NCBI GenBank assembly: GCA_018806985.1
Contig: JADANN010000309.1
Coordinates: forward strand, 186,001-250,000
Length of the DNA: 64,000 nt
Direction of reading: 5' to 3'
Origin: Angiostrongylus vasorum
Taxonomy: Eukaryota; Nematoda; Chromadorea; Rhabditida; Metastrongylidae
Position numbers and translations under genes: made by a program. Below the pieces are notes generated by a model, which made no database searches, was not told where the DNA came from, and saw nothing but the letters and a program-made list of their open reading frames with translations. This document shows positions 44,990-56,980 of the stretch, in pieces; within the stretch, counting starts at the first letter, position 1; each line of letters begins with the position of its first letter.

Positions 44990-47900
44990 ATGGATGTCGT
45001 CGGACTAGTGTCGGGAGGAAAAGACAGTTGCTACAACATGATGTGTGCAGTTGATGCCGGTCATCGCATAGTGGCTTTGGCTAATCTGCATCCTGGTGAT
45101 CGTGGAGAACTCGACTCATACATGTACCAGAGTGTTGGGGCCGAAGGAGTATTGGTGAGATAGAATTGATATGTTTGGCCTATTTGAGAAAATATACACA
45201 AAGTCAGTTGACTGGTAATAGGAGTGAGGTGGTGTCTGTGGTGCACTTCTAACCGCCTGTGGAGGTGTGTATTTCGCAACGTTGTTCTCCGAACCTGGTC
45301 TGTTTGCTTTGTGAATGTATTCTCTGAGTGTTACCGTTACATCAGTCTTTTTCCTAGTTTTTTATAATTTAAACTTCGCAGATGATAGCAGAAGCAATGG
45401 GCTTGCCACTGTATAGAAGAGAAATCACGGGATTACCAGTAAACAAGGACTACAGTTACTGTGTATGTATGGTTCTTCTGTTTTATAATATCATATTATT
45501 GTAATAATTTATCCCAGCTGATGTAGTCAACTTTTTGGGCTTGGGATTTGTTCTGTAGATCTCATTCTATAGATTTAATATACTTTTGTCTCTTACTGGA
45601 TTGTAATGCTCGTTGTGAAGTTCTCTGTTTAAAATCCACACTGGGGCAAAGTTTTTTGACTGTTTCTTCGGCTTTCCATAGGCGATTTCACTAAATATTT
45701 TCCAATGATATGTCCGATGAAAAGGAGCGTAGCAAAAAGCTTGTATTACTTGAAGTGCAGGAATGAAATTCACAGAAGAAATGAGTTAGTCAGTAAATTG
45801 TCGATTCCAGAAGGTAACAGGAATGCTTGATTGATGCGAAGCGTAGTCAAACCATGTAGAAGTAATGTCTGTTGGCGCACTGGCACACATTGAGCATCTT
45901 TGGAGGTGACTGAATGCAATCTGACCTTTACAGTGACTCTCGGTGGCCTACTGATGTATCGAGCCAGTGCTGCTATCCTCCCAGACAAGTCTGGTACCAA
46001 TTTGCCGACCGGCAAGGTTAGCAGCCTTGGTGAGCCTGGAGCGCTGGGGTAGATCTCATGTGTATTGCTGGGTGCCATCGACCACTGCGTACCCGTGCCC
46101 ATTAGGTAACCCATGTGAAACGTGGTCAAACCATGTAGAAGTAATGTCTAGTGGCACACTGCCATATCATGTCGTGCTTATTTGTTGATGAACGAATTCA
46201 TTCTGAATAAGGATAAAATGGTACTTTTTATTTTTATCACAAATAAAACCTCTAAGTAGTAAATGTATGCGTTTCACCAATATAGAAACATGTAGTCTTG
46301 CAGCCGACCACGGGTGATGAGGTGGAGGATCTCTACGAGCTACTGAATCGTGTCAAGAAGCAACATCCCAGTATTGAAGGTGATCTAGCAGTATTCAACT
46401 CTGTGTTTAGCTATCCTATTTCGTTGTCGATATGAAATTTTTCACACAACATTTCCTCCTTGTAATTTTTGCAAGCGTTTGCACCAAAATTTTCAGGTGT
46501 ATCAGTTGGGGCTATATCATCGAGCTATCAAAAGCTGCGCGTGGAAAACGTTTGTAGGCGACTTAACCTTCTTCCTCTCTGTTACATTTGGGAACGGGAC
46601 CAGAACGTGTGAAGCGTGCTCAGTTCTTCCTGCATTTCTGCATTTTATATTTTTGAAAATCGACTATTTAAGGAGTTGTTGCACGAAATGCTCTCCAAAG
46701 GACTGGATGCTATTCTAATTAAGGTTGCTGCTATTGGCCTTGATAGAAGCTATATCGGAAGGAGGCTTTCGGAGGTCGAATTGATGCTCAATCGACTTCA
46801 TTCCCAATTTGGTGTCCATCCTTGTGGTGAAGGTGGAGAATACGAAACATTTGTTATCAGTTGTCCGCTTTTCCAGAAACGAATTGACGTTTTGGATTCT
46901 GAGGTACTGCGATTTCAGTGACAATTCATATAATGGTCCTCTTTTGACTACCAGAACTTCAGCGGTTCTTTCTAACACATTGGCAACGATATGTGTCATA
47001 CATGGCTCATTTATTCTTCTATGCAGGTTTCTTGGTGCTTTCTTTTTAAATGCTGTAGCGTGATTCTCCCGAAAAAAAAATGTTTATTTTACACCTTTAC
47101 AATGGGACTTTCGGATGAGTTTCTTCGTCTGATTTGAATCCTACTATGGGGTCTAATATGTCCACTGTACTTCCACTCTGAAGTTCGAAACTTCAAAGAG
47201 AACGGAGACGACACATGTCCAAAATAAGCTGGTAGCTCACTGAGAGAACACTTGCAAAAATGTTTATAGCATGCAGAAGGACTAGACATACACATTGCTC
47301 AGTAATGTGTGTTTTCGTACGCTATAGCTTTTGAAACACAAGATAGTCTCAGCTACATGCTCATTCCCTTTTACTGGTTTTTTAGAGGTCGTGCTACATA
47401 ACATCTGTATTACATTCTCCAGAACACTTGTATACCCTAAAACCATCAGTACTCCCAAATTTCGCAACAAACACTTTTTACTCAGATTTGCGCAGAACTA
47501 AGCCATTACAGGTCTTCAACATACATAGTTTGCAATATTTACTTGAATTTCTAAGTTCTATAACTTATACAATTAGCCATTTCTGTGGTAATTTTTGGAG
47601 CACGCGTTTAACCAGAAATCCGCAATTGGATTAACAAAATGAAATTCTAAATACATTGTCGTTTATGTGGATTGGCAGATTGCTATCCTACCTCCTAAAG
47701 GGCAGGAATAAGTTGTCGATACAGATGTTTTTAGGTATGGATATAGAAGAACCACCGAAATAGATTGTCTGTTTCACATAGGTTAACCAAAATCCGACAC
47801 CAGTATGGTCGCATGGTGACCAACGTTTTTGTACACACAAAAGTTGCTGTATTACAACAGCTTAGAGAAGTACGTAGAAGAACATAGAGGACTGAAAGAT

Positions 47901-48150
47901 TTAAAGAACACAGAAAACTAAATTACTGAGCGAAGAGAACAAAAAAGTGTCGAGGACACTTTCCTAACAGCAGAGATATGCATCAAATATGACTCATCGA
48001 GTGATGACCAAACACTAGACTCTTTGCTAATGTGTTTCTTGGAAGTTTATTTTCATTTTACATCAATTCTAGGTTGTTACACATCAAGATGATCCCGTTG
48101 CTCCAGTGTACTATCTGAGATTATTAAAGCTGGCACTTACTGAGAAATAA
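44990..48150 (+). CDS. dph-6: Diphthine-ammonia ligase (DPH6)
   Basis: It catalyses the last step of diphthamide formation on elongation factor 2: ATP-dependent amidation of diphthine, in the cytosol. Exons 44990-45154, 45382-45462, 46304-46379, 46497-46606, 46673-46903 and 48073-48150 (TAA) give 246 residues, close to the human 267. The N-terminal PP-loop SGGKDSCYNM is the ATP pyrophosphatase motif. Family blocks follow: ELDSYMYQSVG, GDEVEDLYELL, SVGAISSSYQKLRVENVC and CGEGGEYETF. The last short exon (APVYYLRLLKLAL) ends the protein. The acceptor of exon 5 (ctatttaag) is weaker than the rest but keeps phase and family alignment. Intron 2 holds a family A SINE with a long flanking duplication. 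Confidence 0.95.
45870..46102 (-). mobile_element. Family A SINE flanked by a long direct repeat
   Basis: Reverse copy, with a shortened tail, in DPH6 intron 2. A near-identical block of about 48 bases, including caaaccatgtagaagtaatg, occurs on both sides (about 45835-45882 and 46114-46161). This is far longer than an ordinary target duplication. Confidence 0.8.
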
Positions 48151-49100
48151 TTATTGTTGTAATTCTGGTATTGATTATCCTATAGTTTAATTGTTTGCGG
48201 GAGATTGATGTACGTCCGTTTCTTTAATTAGATCTCTAGGCTATAACTCGATAAGTAGGAATATTCTACCAGTTAACTCTTTCGCGATATTGTAAACCCT
48301 ATGGTGCCCACTTTCAGTTTGATGGATTCCAGAACGTTTTTACCATATATAAAGGGTAATTAAGAAGAATACAGCTCTCGGTGGTGAACAATCCATTTAG
48401 GGATGCGCCACGCATTCGACTTTATTAGGCATGTCTGGCCTTTGCAATGACTTGCAGTGGCCCACCGATGTATCGAGCCAATGCTGCTATCCTCCCAGAC
48501 AAGTCTGGTACCAATTTGCCGACCCCGGAGAGATGGAAAACTTGGTGGGCCATGGGCGCGGGGATCTACTCCACGTGTGTGGGGAGGCGCCTCCGACCAC
48601 TGCGCAACATGCATCCCTACCATTCCATTTGTACCATATAGTAGCAAGCGCGTCATCCATTTTCATAGGACGGTAGGTCACTCTCTTTTACAATACTGTC
48701 ATGTTCACAATACCTCAAGTTATTTAGTTTATTGAAAAATTGTTTTTTTTTTTGTGTCAAAAGACCAAAAAGTCAGCCAATGAGAAGATGTTCGTGTCGC
48801 GAATGGGTTAAATGCCTGTACAGTTGGTTATTGTTAAGTCATCTTAATTGTTTGTGGCTTATGCGCTTCCATTCTTTCAACTAAATATGTGGCTCAGGTT
48901 ACAATTCGATTTTTCGGTCGCTCTATCAATTAAGCAAATGTGCCCGTTGTTCGTTGTTGAATCGTTATGAAATATCCTTTGCCATTTGTACTTTGTTCAC
49001 AGTTAAACATATTTGTCATGTTGGATAACATATCTGAAACGTTGTTCATTCTATAAAAATTTGTCTAAGCGTTGTCTTAATATCTGTGACACAGCTTTTC
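48151..49100. other. DPH6 downstream flank
   Basis: Contains the family A copy listed at 48350-48612. The rest is AT-rich with no recognised gene. Confidence 0.4.
48350..48612 (-). mobile_element. Family A SINE
   Basis: Reverse copy: tail complement aaagggtaattaagaagaat, core gacaagtctggtaccaattt, head complement ggcgcctccgaccactgcgc. Confidence 0.85.
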
Positions 49101-49152
49101 CCTTCGGTTTGTCGTCCACTGTTCACAAGACAGCGGACGACAAACCGAAAGG
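49101..49152. repeat. Near-perfect inverted repeat
   Basis: Left arm ccttcggtttgtcgtcc (49101-49117) pairs with ggacgacaaaccgaaagg (49135-49152), with one bulged A. The 17-base spacer can add a few further pairs (actgt with acag). No run of T marks a terminator. Role unknown. Confidence 0.8.
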
Positions 49153-49604
49153 GACGACGTGCATGATCTCTGTGCAAGCAGTGCTAACAGTGGTGGCCAT
49201 TTTGAGCTCTAAACCGTACCTTAGCTTACAATGGACATTAAGAGTTTGAATAAAAAACCATTAGAATTCACAGAAACAAGGTACGGGTTCTTTCATCGTG
49301 CAACTAGAAGAGTATAGCTTTCATAAGCCCATGTAAGTTTTTCCCTTTCTCTTTGTCGATGTTCACATTTTGAACATCGTATCACTTGGGCAGCAACGAT
49401 TTCGTGGAGCTGGAGGTGCCGGTGGTCGAAAGATGTATCGTTGTGTTCGGTGATGCCGCTCTTGCGTTTGAGAGTTCAAGAATCCGTTTTGTTTGCATTT
49501 TTTTCGCAAATTTCGATCTTTAGGAACCGAATTCTGTTTAACCTTAGTATGAGTAAGCAATAGTTTCTTAGATTGTTGAGCAAATTCTAGGTTGCTAATA
49601 AGTC

Positions 49605-49870
49605 TTATTCGGCGTACGTTTCGACTTCTTCGTCTTCGGAACCGGATTGATCCGAGTGGGCGGGCCACAGGTGGTCGTCCTCACGATGTGGTTTGTGAAT
49701 AGATCAACATTCGCCCTGTATAAAGGGCAGCGCCGAATGAGATTCGTCATTTGAGTGGTGCTCCACTCAGCCGGACTCGACTCGATGCCACAGCGAACAA
49801 TCACATGGTGAGAACGACCAGCTATGGACCATCGATTTCGATCAACGCGACTCTGAAGGAGAATGTGCAG
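49605..49870. mobile_element. Penelope-like terminal remnant, inverted arms
   Basis: The left part on the minus strand (gttccgaagacgaagaagtc, gaaacgtacgcc) is a decayed hammerhead. The right part (gctatggaccatcgatttcg, gactctgaagg) is the same segment in plus orientation. Confidence 0.5.
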
Positions 49871-49939
49871 AATGATTGCACGGATGAAATTTATTACCAA
49901 CCTAGTATTTGCTGCCTAATCCAAAGAACTATTGCGACA

Positions 49940-50315
49940 GTAGTGCAGTGGTAGTGATGTGGATCAGCATGAACAAGGCAGTGGTTTGACGCGTACCGAA
50001 GCCACAAAGCACCCATCCCTCTGGGGTCGAGATACTAGTACGATTCATCTGCGATCGCTTAATCCACCCAAACCTATAGAAGCTGATAACCGCCTATTAT
50101 AGAGATCTGGGAATGTCCGAGCATGGTTATCTCAGGATTATAGCGAGAAACGACTCGACAAGCACTCAACGATTTTGGTAAAATAGACGGAAAACCTTTA
50201 ACCAGCATCCGAATCCATATGTAGAAAGTTTGAACCATCGTGGATGATGGATGCGATGAAGTGAATGGAAGAGATGCGTAGTTTGTACGACATGTGATGT
50301 CGGGTCATGTAAAAT
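49940..50315 (+). mobile_element. Family D SINE-like copy
   Basis: Head gtagtgcagtggtagtgatg, then catccctctggggtcgag, and the 3' half gatggatgcgatgaagtg with the end tgatgtcgggtcatgtaaaa. Confidence 0.65.
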
Positions 50316-50319
50316 ATAA

Positions 50320-51250
50320 TAAGGCAAAACTGTATGTATACCCTTAGAGTGATAGAGGGAAGCTTCTCCCATAAGACGACTATAGAATCCTGAAGTCCTC
50401 GAATACTCTAGCTATGGAAAGGTTATCGATAGTTGTCGAAGAACTATCACCTTCCGTTATGTGTACTAAATAACCGTCCTCATCTGATAAAGTTGAGACA
50501 TTCGGATTTTTGATTTATGCTGACTTCTTCGAGTACAGATTTCCTCTACTAAAGAACTTCTCCGGAAACGACCAACGGTAGTGGCGAAGGCGTCGTACGT
50601 GTCGCAGTTTTTTTTAATGATTGATAGGACGCATTCGAACTTGACTAGTTCGTGCAAGACCAGCCCAACGGATTCTACTGGCCCGAAAGAATCCAAAAGC
50701 ATTGTATCTTCCGTTAAGGAGCTATGTGAAGAAGTATGACTATTATAATTATACTTCGTGGCTAACGACTGTTGTTCACCGATTATCCTTAATTTACGCA
50801 ACACGTGTTCACTCCTGACTTTCGACACTTTCGCGTATTGAGGACGTCTCCGGTCACTGGTCTTCGACGTGGGTCAGAAAATTTCTTTCTGCCTTATGTA
50901 ACTTTGGAGACTCTAAAACCACATCCATAACGCTTCCCCCATACAAAATGCTTTAATGATACGTTGTATCTTGTTGTGGTGAGTACACGAACAAAACTGA
51001 CCCATATCTCCCCCAACCATAAACTAGATAAGAGGCGTCGTTGTTTACAGTAATCGATGCTCATATCGAAGTTCATCTTGACAAGGTGAACTGCAAGAAT
51101 TCCTCTTTATCGCGGATTGAGAGAAAACGTTTTTCAATATCAACCTCCTGTCCGCTCCATGAGGATGCGCCTCGTAGCTTAGACCGTAACCAGCCAGTTA
51201 CCTCTCAGTGACAGAGGTCTGTCTTATCGAGAGTATTTACTTAATATCAT
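50320..51250. other. No recognised gene
   Basis: A 120-codon minus frame (50828-50466) and a 60-codon one (51076-50894) have no known domain. 51165-51230 has a weak tRNA-like stretch (cgtagcttagaccgtaacc). Confidence 0.3.
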
Positions 51251-51252
51251 TG

Positions 51253-51590
51253 ATTACATGACCCGACATCACATTTGTGGAATTGTCCGGATTCCAGCCA
51301 TTCTTGCAATCGGTTAATTTCCTCGCACCCACTATCTACAAAGGCCTTCGAGGTTTTTGTGTGCAGATTCGGCTGCTATGTGAGCATTTTTAATCTTCGT
51401 CACGAGTGTCGTCGAATTCTGGGCGAGTTGATTCTCCCTGGAATCCTTGGATAGTTGTTCTGGGATGTCCCGACGTGGAATTAAAGGGAGTAAGCTGATC
51501 TCAGCCTAGTCTGGTGCCAATCCCACAGGGATGCGAGGATTGGTGGGCATGGGGGATCGGTGCAAGAGGTCACAGAAAAATAACACAGAG
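51253..51590 (-). mobile_element. Family D SINE-like copy
   Basis: Tail complement ttacatgacccgacatcaca, 3' half, and core complement cctagtctggtgccaatccc near 51508. Confidence 0.6.
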
Positions 51591-52095
51591 GGGGCATTAT
51601 GCAGTAGACCATAGTTCTTCAGCTAGTTAATTATTTCATGATTCCTCGTTCAATAAATCCATTAAGGCTTAACGAATATACCTCGTCTCCTATGAATCAC
51701 TGAATTGAAGTTTTATCTATTTATCGATATGAAAATCTATCCTCTAACTACTACATCTTTTACTTCTTACCAAATAACCGGACATCGCATGTATCACACA
51801 AAGCGGATCCAAGCACTTATTGCACAATATTACCGAATGTCGTGAAATGTTCGTCAAATCGATTCTCCCTGGAGAGGACCTGGACTAGTTCCAAAATCCA
51901 AAAATGAACAGGAGGGAGTGTTTTGATCAAGCATGACCTCGCGCCATACATCCAGCTGATTTTTGGCCTCAGCCTGGCACATTCCTCATCCACGTAAGCC
52001 TCCGTGCGGCTGGTCTCCAACAATAACTGGAATACCTAAAAAGAAGGAAACTATATGTGTTCAAAAGAATGTTCACTAATTGGATGAAATTTATG
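51591..52095. other. No recognised feature
   Basis: A 68-codon minus frame (52023-51817) without known domain. Confidence 0.3.
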
Positions 52096-52099
52096 TATT

Positions 52100-52372
52100 G
52101 ATTGCAGACCGACTTTCATTTAACCTTGGTATCGATAGTCAATGTACATTGTTTTCTTGACAAGCTAACACGAGGTTGTTACCAAATATCACCGCTGGGT
52201 GAGCTTGTCTCATTCGAGCGACGCTCTACTGGAGAAGATTTAACTCGATACGACGACTACGATGAGAAAGACACCACACTGAGATGACGAGCAACTGTGG
52301 ACATCGACTCGGATCATCCGCTGTGAGGAAGACGAAGACGACGAAACGTTAGCCAAGTAAATATTTAGTAAC
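52100..52372 (+). mobile_element. Penelope-like terminal remnant
   Basis: Matches 3540-3720 over ccgctgggtgag, gacgctctactggagaag and ggacatcgactcggatcat, and ends in gacgaaacgttagccaag, a decayed hammerhead (52318-52355). Confidence 0.55.
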
Positions 52373-52479
52373 AACCTCTTGTTAGCTTATCAATAAAACA
52401 TGGTACATTTGTGTACTAAGTTTCTTTTTGCAGAGGTTGTGAGGATCTGACTAAGTAGACTGTTTGTGAATTTAACGTT

Positions 52480-52528
52480 TCCAATGTCTGAAGGAGGCAA
52501 ATGCGCCGAAACGTCAGCTAAGCTATTG
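52480..52528 (+). ncRNA. Hammerhead-like motif
   Basis: CTGAAGG (52488-52494), a helix GGC/GCC, then GAAACGTC (52508-52515) and AGCTAAGC. The last core base of CTGANGA is changed. Confidence 0.5.
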
Positions 52529-52589
52529 TGAATAAGTAGTGTAATGAAAAATTCCGTGTCTTTTCATCAAAAAGCAGTTTCTACGTGAA

Positions 52590-52750
52590 TTAGAGGAATT
52601 CAACTTGTCCCAGACAAATCCTGCACCAATTTCTTGATTGCGAAGGGATAAGAAGGTTAGTTGACCCGGGGCAGGATCGGGTCAGCGCATGGGTAGGGTT
52701 GGGCCCTCCGCATCATGAACAGGAGCACTACCATTGCGCTACTAGATCCT
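52590..52750 (-). mobile_element. Family D SINE-like head and core
   Basis: The minus strand reads tagtagcgcaatggtagtgc, then the core aaattggtgcaggatttgtc. 3' half missing. Confidence 0.55.
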
Positions 52751-52929
52751 ACAACTACGATATTCACCACTTAACACTCTTTCGATGAATGAGGCTTATA
52801 GATGTCATAATGGTTTTGTGCGATTGACAACTGAGATACTATACGTGTCATTTTCTTCTTCGGTGATCTATGTTAATGCACAGAAGTTTTTTCCTATACT
52901 TCTTCTAATCACCGATATATTATTGAACG

Positions 52930-53520
52930 CAGATGCTATGGCGTGCGTCGTCCATGGGAGAGTATCTTCTTAATAATTCCTAACCAATTTCGCATTTTGC
53001 GACGAGAAAGTATTGCTGTTGAAGAAAGTGTACGGCATAGAGTGTGGCCAATGAAGAACAGCAGAAATGCCTCTGCCTCGAAGAACTGGCAAAGCACGCA
53101 GTATGCAGCACCATTCTTAAGAAGCAATTCGTTGTTTTCCAATTTTCAATCGCTATGATGACTTTTGGGAAGTGTTTGGAATGAGAGGATATCAAAGCTA
53201 AAAAGCTAAATGTAATAATCCTTGCAGAACTTTTACAACTTCACTGAATGCTGATGCAAAATCCTTAACTGTGTTTCTCCATACACAAGAGTTATATATG
53301 CACCAAAAAAGATGGGATAGGGTGTAGAAAAACAAGAAGCTTATATAAGGTGCAGAAATTTCTTCAAAACGCAGAGAAAAACCGATTAATAGAAGGGAAA
53401 TGACAAGAAAGGGGCGGGGCACACGTGAGAACTGGTGGAGTGGCCGATGTGGCACCTACAGATGTAGCGAGCGCAGCGAAAACGTAGGTGTTGTCTATTC
53501 CACAAAACGCGAAACTAGGA
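52930..53520 (+). repeat. Family F repeat, copy 2, uninterrupted
   Basis: Aligns to both halves of copy 1 at 34080-35055, which shows the original order without the family C insertion. No domain recognised. Confidence 0.65.
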
Positions 53521-53929
53521 ATCGTTGCTAAAGAGTTAATATGCGTAAGCATGAAATTAGTGCCAACTGCCAATTTGGAAGAATTTTAATCGTTCGTTAT
53601 TCCTCGAAACAGTGCTTGGACAGAAAATATTCGGATACATTGTAGAACGTTCAAAGCTTCCACCTAGAGACACAAAAAGGAGTACGATTTTTAAAGGAGA
53701 CAAATAAAAAGAAAATACACAGATACCGTATTTTCTGTTGTCAGTTATTACGAACACCCAGCATGTAATAACATAAGCTTCATTGTCAGCAACGACCACA
53801 AGCAATACGCTCGACACCAGGGTCTTGCTGCTTCTTGAGAAATAGGACTCCTCCGTCGTGAGTACGCGAAAACTGAAGAAGCTTGGCAATCATCTCCTAT
53901 CCACTGAGAAGCACGTGTACGTATTTGTT

Positions 53930-54220
53930 CATCGCAAGCATATGGCTTGCTAGGTCCGACAACATTGTCGGTCCGACAGTCGTTGCTGTTGCGCGCTCAA
54001 GGAGAGAGGCTCCTGAACGAACTGGTGATCGGCCAAAGTGTCTCGTGATCTGCCACACCAGTATGCATCAATCCCTCCGACGGCCTTGTGGCAACAATCG
54101 TCAACTCAGCCGAGACGCAACCGGTGCCCGAATAAGACTGCTGATCTATTGGTGATACCGACACAATCCCATTGAGCTCGGAACTCCTCTTGATCATAGA
54201 GCCGGTGGATCCAAACATCT
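53930..54220. other. GC-richer block with open frames
   Basis: A 73-codon minus frame (54218-53997, rich in Ser, Gly, Thr) starts right after an acceptor-like ttgattag. A plus frame overlaps it. No known domain and no further exons could be linked. Confidence 0.3.
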
Positions 54221-54704
54221 AATCAAATCAGTAGCGCATAATGAGTGCTATTGTGAGGAAAGCGGACAGTACTAGCTCATTGTTTTTTCAATGACAACGC
54301 CTAGCGCCTAGTACAATTGACTTCGAAAGCTGGTCAGCGGCTAGACACTCTGTTCTGTGCATGAGCCATCCGATTTTCATACTAAGCTTTGAGAAATCCG
54401 TTCCCAGGAAGCATCTTAATATTCTCCGTGAATTAGGCCAGGATTCGAGCATTTTCTTCGACTCGCATTAGCTTCTGAGCAAAAGCAACCATTTTTCCTG
54501 AACACAAGGACTCAGTTGATAACCTAACGTGGCGACTACGTCGTTCCTTAGTACTGTCGGAGAAATTAACCTGAATGGAAAACTTAGGTAGTATTTTAGT
54601 TCCTTTACAACGTATAACAGCAATCTTTGTATTCGAGTTTTACTTCACCTTGATCAGCAACTGAAATTTATTCCTTGCACAAGATTAAGCAAATTGTACT
54701 TACC

Positions 54705-55085
54705 TAGTTGGATGGCCCGTCTTCACTGGTTGTGCGGGATTCAGCATAATTCTCAATTTTTTTGGAATTCTGCTGGTCTAGCCACAGTGGTTCCCTAGAA
54801 TCCCGAGGTCAGTCTGGCCAAAGTTTGCCCCAGATCATAACTACCACAGACAGTCGCAACCCTTGTGGATCAGAGGGGGATTTGCCACCATGTGATTTTG
54901 ATACCAGGACGGTGGCGGATCCTGGTATTGGTTTACTCTTAGCTGGGCTTCCTAACAGAAACGCCGGACTCCTTCCCAGCTTGGGAGACCCTGCTGGGGG
55001 GCTGAATTTCCCCGCTGTACATCGCAGCCCCACACCCAGGAACACCTCTCAGCCACATGAGGCGGTAAATCATTGGGAGGATGCA
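54705..55085 (-). repeat. Family C short interspersed repeat
   Basis: tcttcactggttgtgcggga through catgaggcggtaaatcattg on the plus strand. Nearly full length. Confidence 0.8.
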
Positions 55086-56095
55086 ATTTATAATGAGCAA
55101 TAATTTTTTATAACACGTCATTGGATTTCCCAATACTTTTGCAAGCTTATATGAAGAAGTTCGTCCTTACCGTCCTTAAACTCTATCTTTGAATGTATGA
55201 TACGCTAATCAATCCCAAGACTTGTCGAACACAATGCGTCAAGCCGTATGTTATTAAACGGTGGGAACACGACCGACAAATAAGGACGGCTTAAAGGGAA
55301 AAGTACCACTACACTAAGTACTGCATCAGCACACAAGTAGTATTCGTATTCCTTCCACGGACAAGTCTTCGTTCCCGACAATCAAGTGGTCTGAGTATAT
55401 TTGACGAAATCCATGGGTTACACGCTTCAAACCTCCAATAACAATATTAGTCAAGTCCGTATTCCCACAAGTACAGCACGACAACAATTCACTCTTCATC
55501 CTTCGTATTTCAATATCGATATGCATTGTACGGTACAGTGATTCTATTTTACGCCCTTTTTTGATGCAGTTCGACAAGATAGTTGTCCTGAAATCCAAAT
55601 TCCCTACCTGTACCCACACCCTGCCGCAGCCGCATGCCCCCCTGTGTTTGAATTCCGGCTATCATTTCATGTTGTTCGTGTTATTAAAATTCATCACAAT
55701 TTCATCTATGCTACGCACTTCGTCAAGCGTTGTCGTCCTTCGCTGCAGACTGCCCTTTCTGAATAATTCGTCTACTCTTCCCAATCTATTTCGCTTTGCA
55801 CAACTGTATTCGCTATGTCAAAAAATCCTGTTAGTAACCCCCCATAGTTTCGTAGACCTTCTGGTGGTACACAAAAATATCTCGCAATAATAACTCCACG
55901 TTGGTTAACAGCTGAACACATACGTGTGTATTCTACCGACCATTGAAATCGTAACAAAGCATTGGCGCCGTTGGACTCGCTTGTGTTTTCAAGTTATGGT
56001 ACGTCATCTGAATCATCAGAATTTCAGAACTTGCTCCGAATTCGGTTGACGTGGGCAATATATTTCAACAACCATCTTGTCCACTGGTGTACTTG
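55086..56095. other. No recognised gene
   Basis: Open frames 55619-55326 (-), 55957-55772 (-) and 55561-55890 (+) show no family motif. The minus ones may be parts of a decayed element. Confidence 0.3.
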
Positions 56096-56385
56096 CGGCG
56101 CGTGTGGCGCAGCGGTCGGAAAGCGCTCTACAACACACACATGGAATCGATCCCGACGCCCATGGCCCACCAAGCTTTCCACTCCTTCGGGTCGGTAAAT
56201 TGGTACTAGATTTGTCTGGGAGAGTAGCAGCACTGGCTCGATACACCGGTGGGCCACCGCGGGTCACTGTAAAGGCCAGATATGCATTCAGTCATCTCCA
56301 GACGATGCTTAATGAAGTTGAATGCATGGCGCATCTCTCAGGGATTGATCAAACGCCGAGAGCTTTATCCTTTACCCTTTTTTAT
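56096..56385 (+). mobile_element. Family A SINE
   Basis: Full-length: gcggcgcgtgtggcgcagcg head, core aaattggtactagatttgtc, and tail gagctttatcctttacccttt. Confidence 0.85.
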
Positions 56386-56683
56386 CTTGTTCTTAGAACA
56401 TTGAGCCTTATGGGGTGCGACGCCTTGCATGTGATTACATTGTCCTAGATGACAAGAATATCTACGTTGAAAATAGCGCCACCAACATCTCCAGCAACAA
56501 TCCTTCGTGTACAACACTAGGATACAGCAAAGAAGTTATCTCCAGATACTAATACTTAGCCAGTTTCACCTTTGTTTTTCAATAGAGATGAACTGAGACG
56601 GACATGACAATCAATCCTGTGGCTTCAAGTCTTCAGTTTATGCTCCAGAATAATATGAAACATTTAACAAAAACCACAAGTAC

Positions 56684-56688
<5 letters not shown>

Positions 56689-56747
<59 letters not shown>
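56689..56747. repeat. TA microsatellite
   Basis: Pure TA dinucleotide run of about 58 bases. Confidence 0.95.
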
Positions 56748-56748
<1 letters not shown>

Positions 56749-56934
56749 AAACAGATCCACGATTAGTTAGCAGTTCCCGGTGCAAATTCAACTTTTATCG
56801 CTCCCAGTTTTGTCTTTATTTCGAATCCTTAATTTTGTTGAGGAAAACGTCGAGTTTTAGGAGAAGGCTAGTGACACAAGAGTATAAACTTTGTTACAGA
56901 AAGTCTCATTTGGCTTTGTTGCAAAAATCTCTGT

Positions 56935-56980
56935 TCGGCTAACGTTTCGGCGGCTTTGCCTTCTTCAGAACCGTAGTGAC
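56935..56980 (-). ncRNA. Hammerhead ribozyme motif
   Basis: The minus strand reads CGGTT, CTGAAGA (complement of 56962-56968), a helix GGC/GCC, GAAACGTT (complement of 56941-56948), then AGCCG. Helix I pairs CGGTT with AGCCG, five pairs with one G-U. Confidence 0.65.

Noticed and set aside
46479..46718. Open frame 46479-46718 as an exon
   Set aside because: It is in a different frame from the DPH6 exon 46497-46606, which aligns well to the family.
50466..50828. 120-codon minus-strand open frame as a gene
   Set aside because: No recognised domain, no partner exons, and ordinary AT-rich composition; length alone is not enough in a eukaryotic window of this size.
56689..56747. CRISPR-like or centromeric repeat
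   Set aside because: It is a plain TA microsatellite; no spaced repeats or satellite monomers are present.
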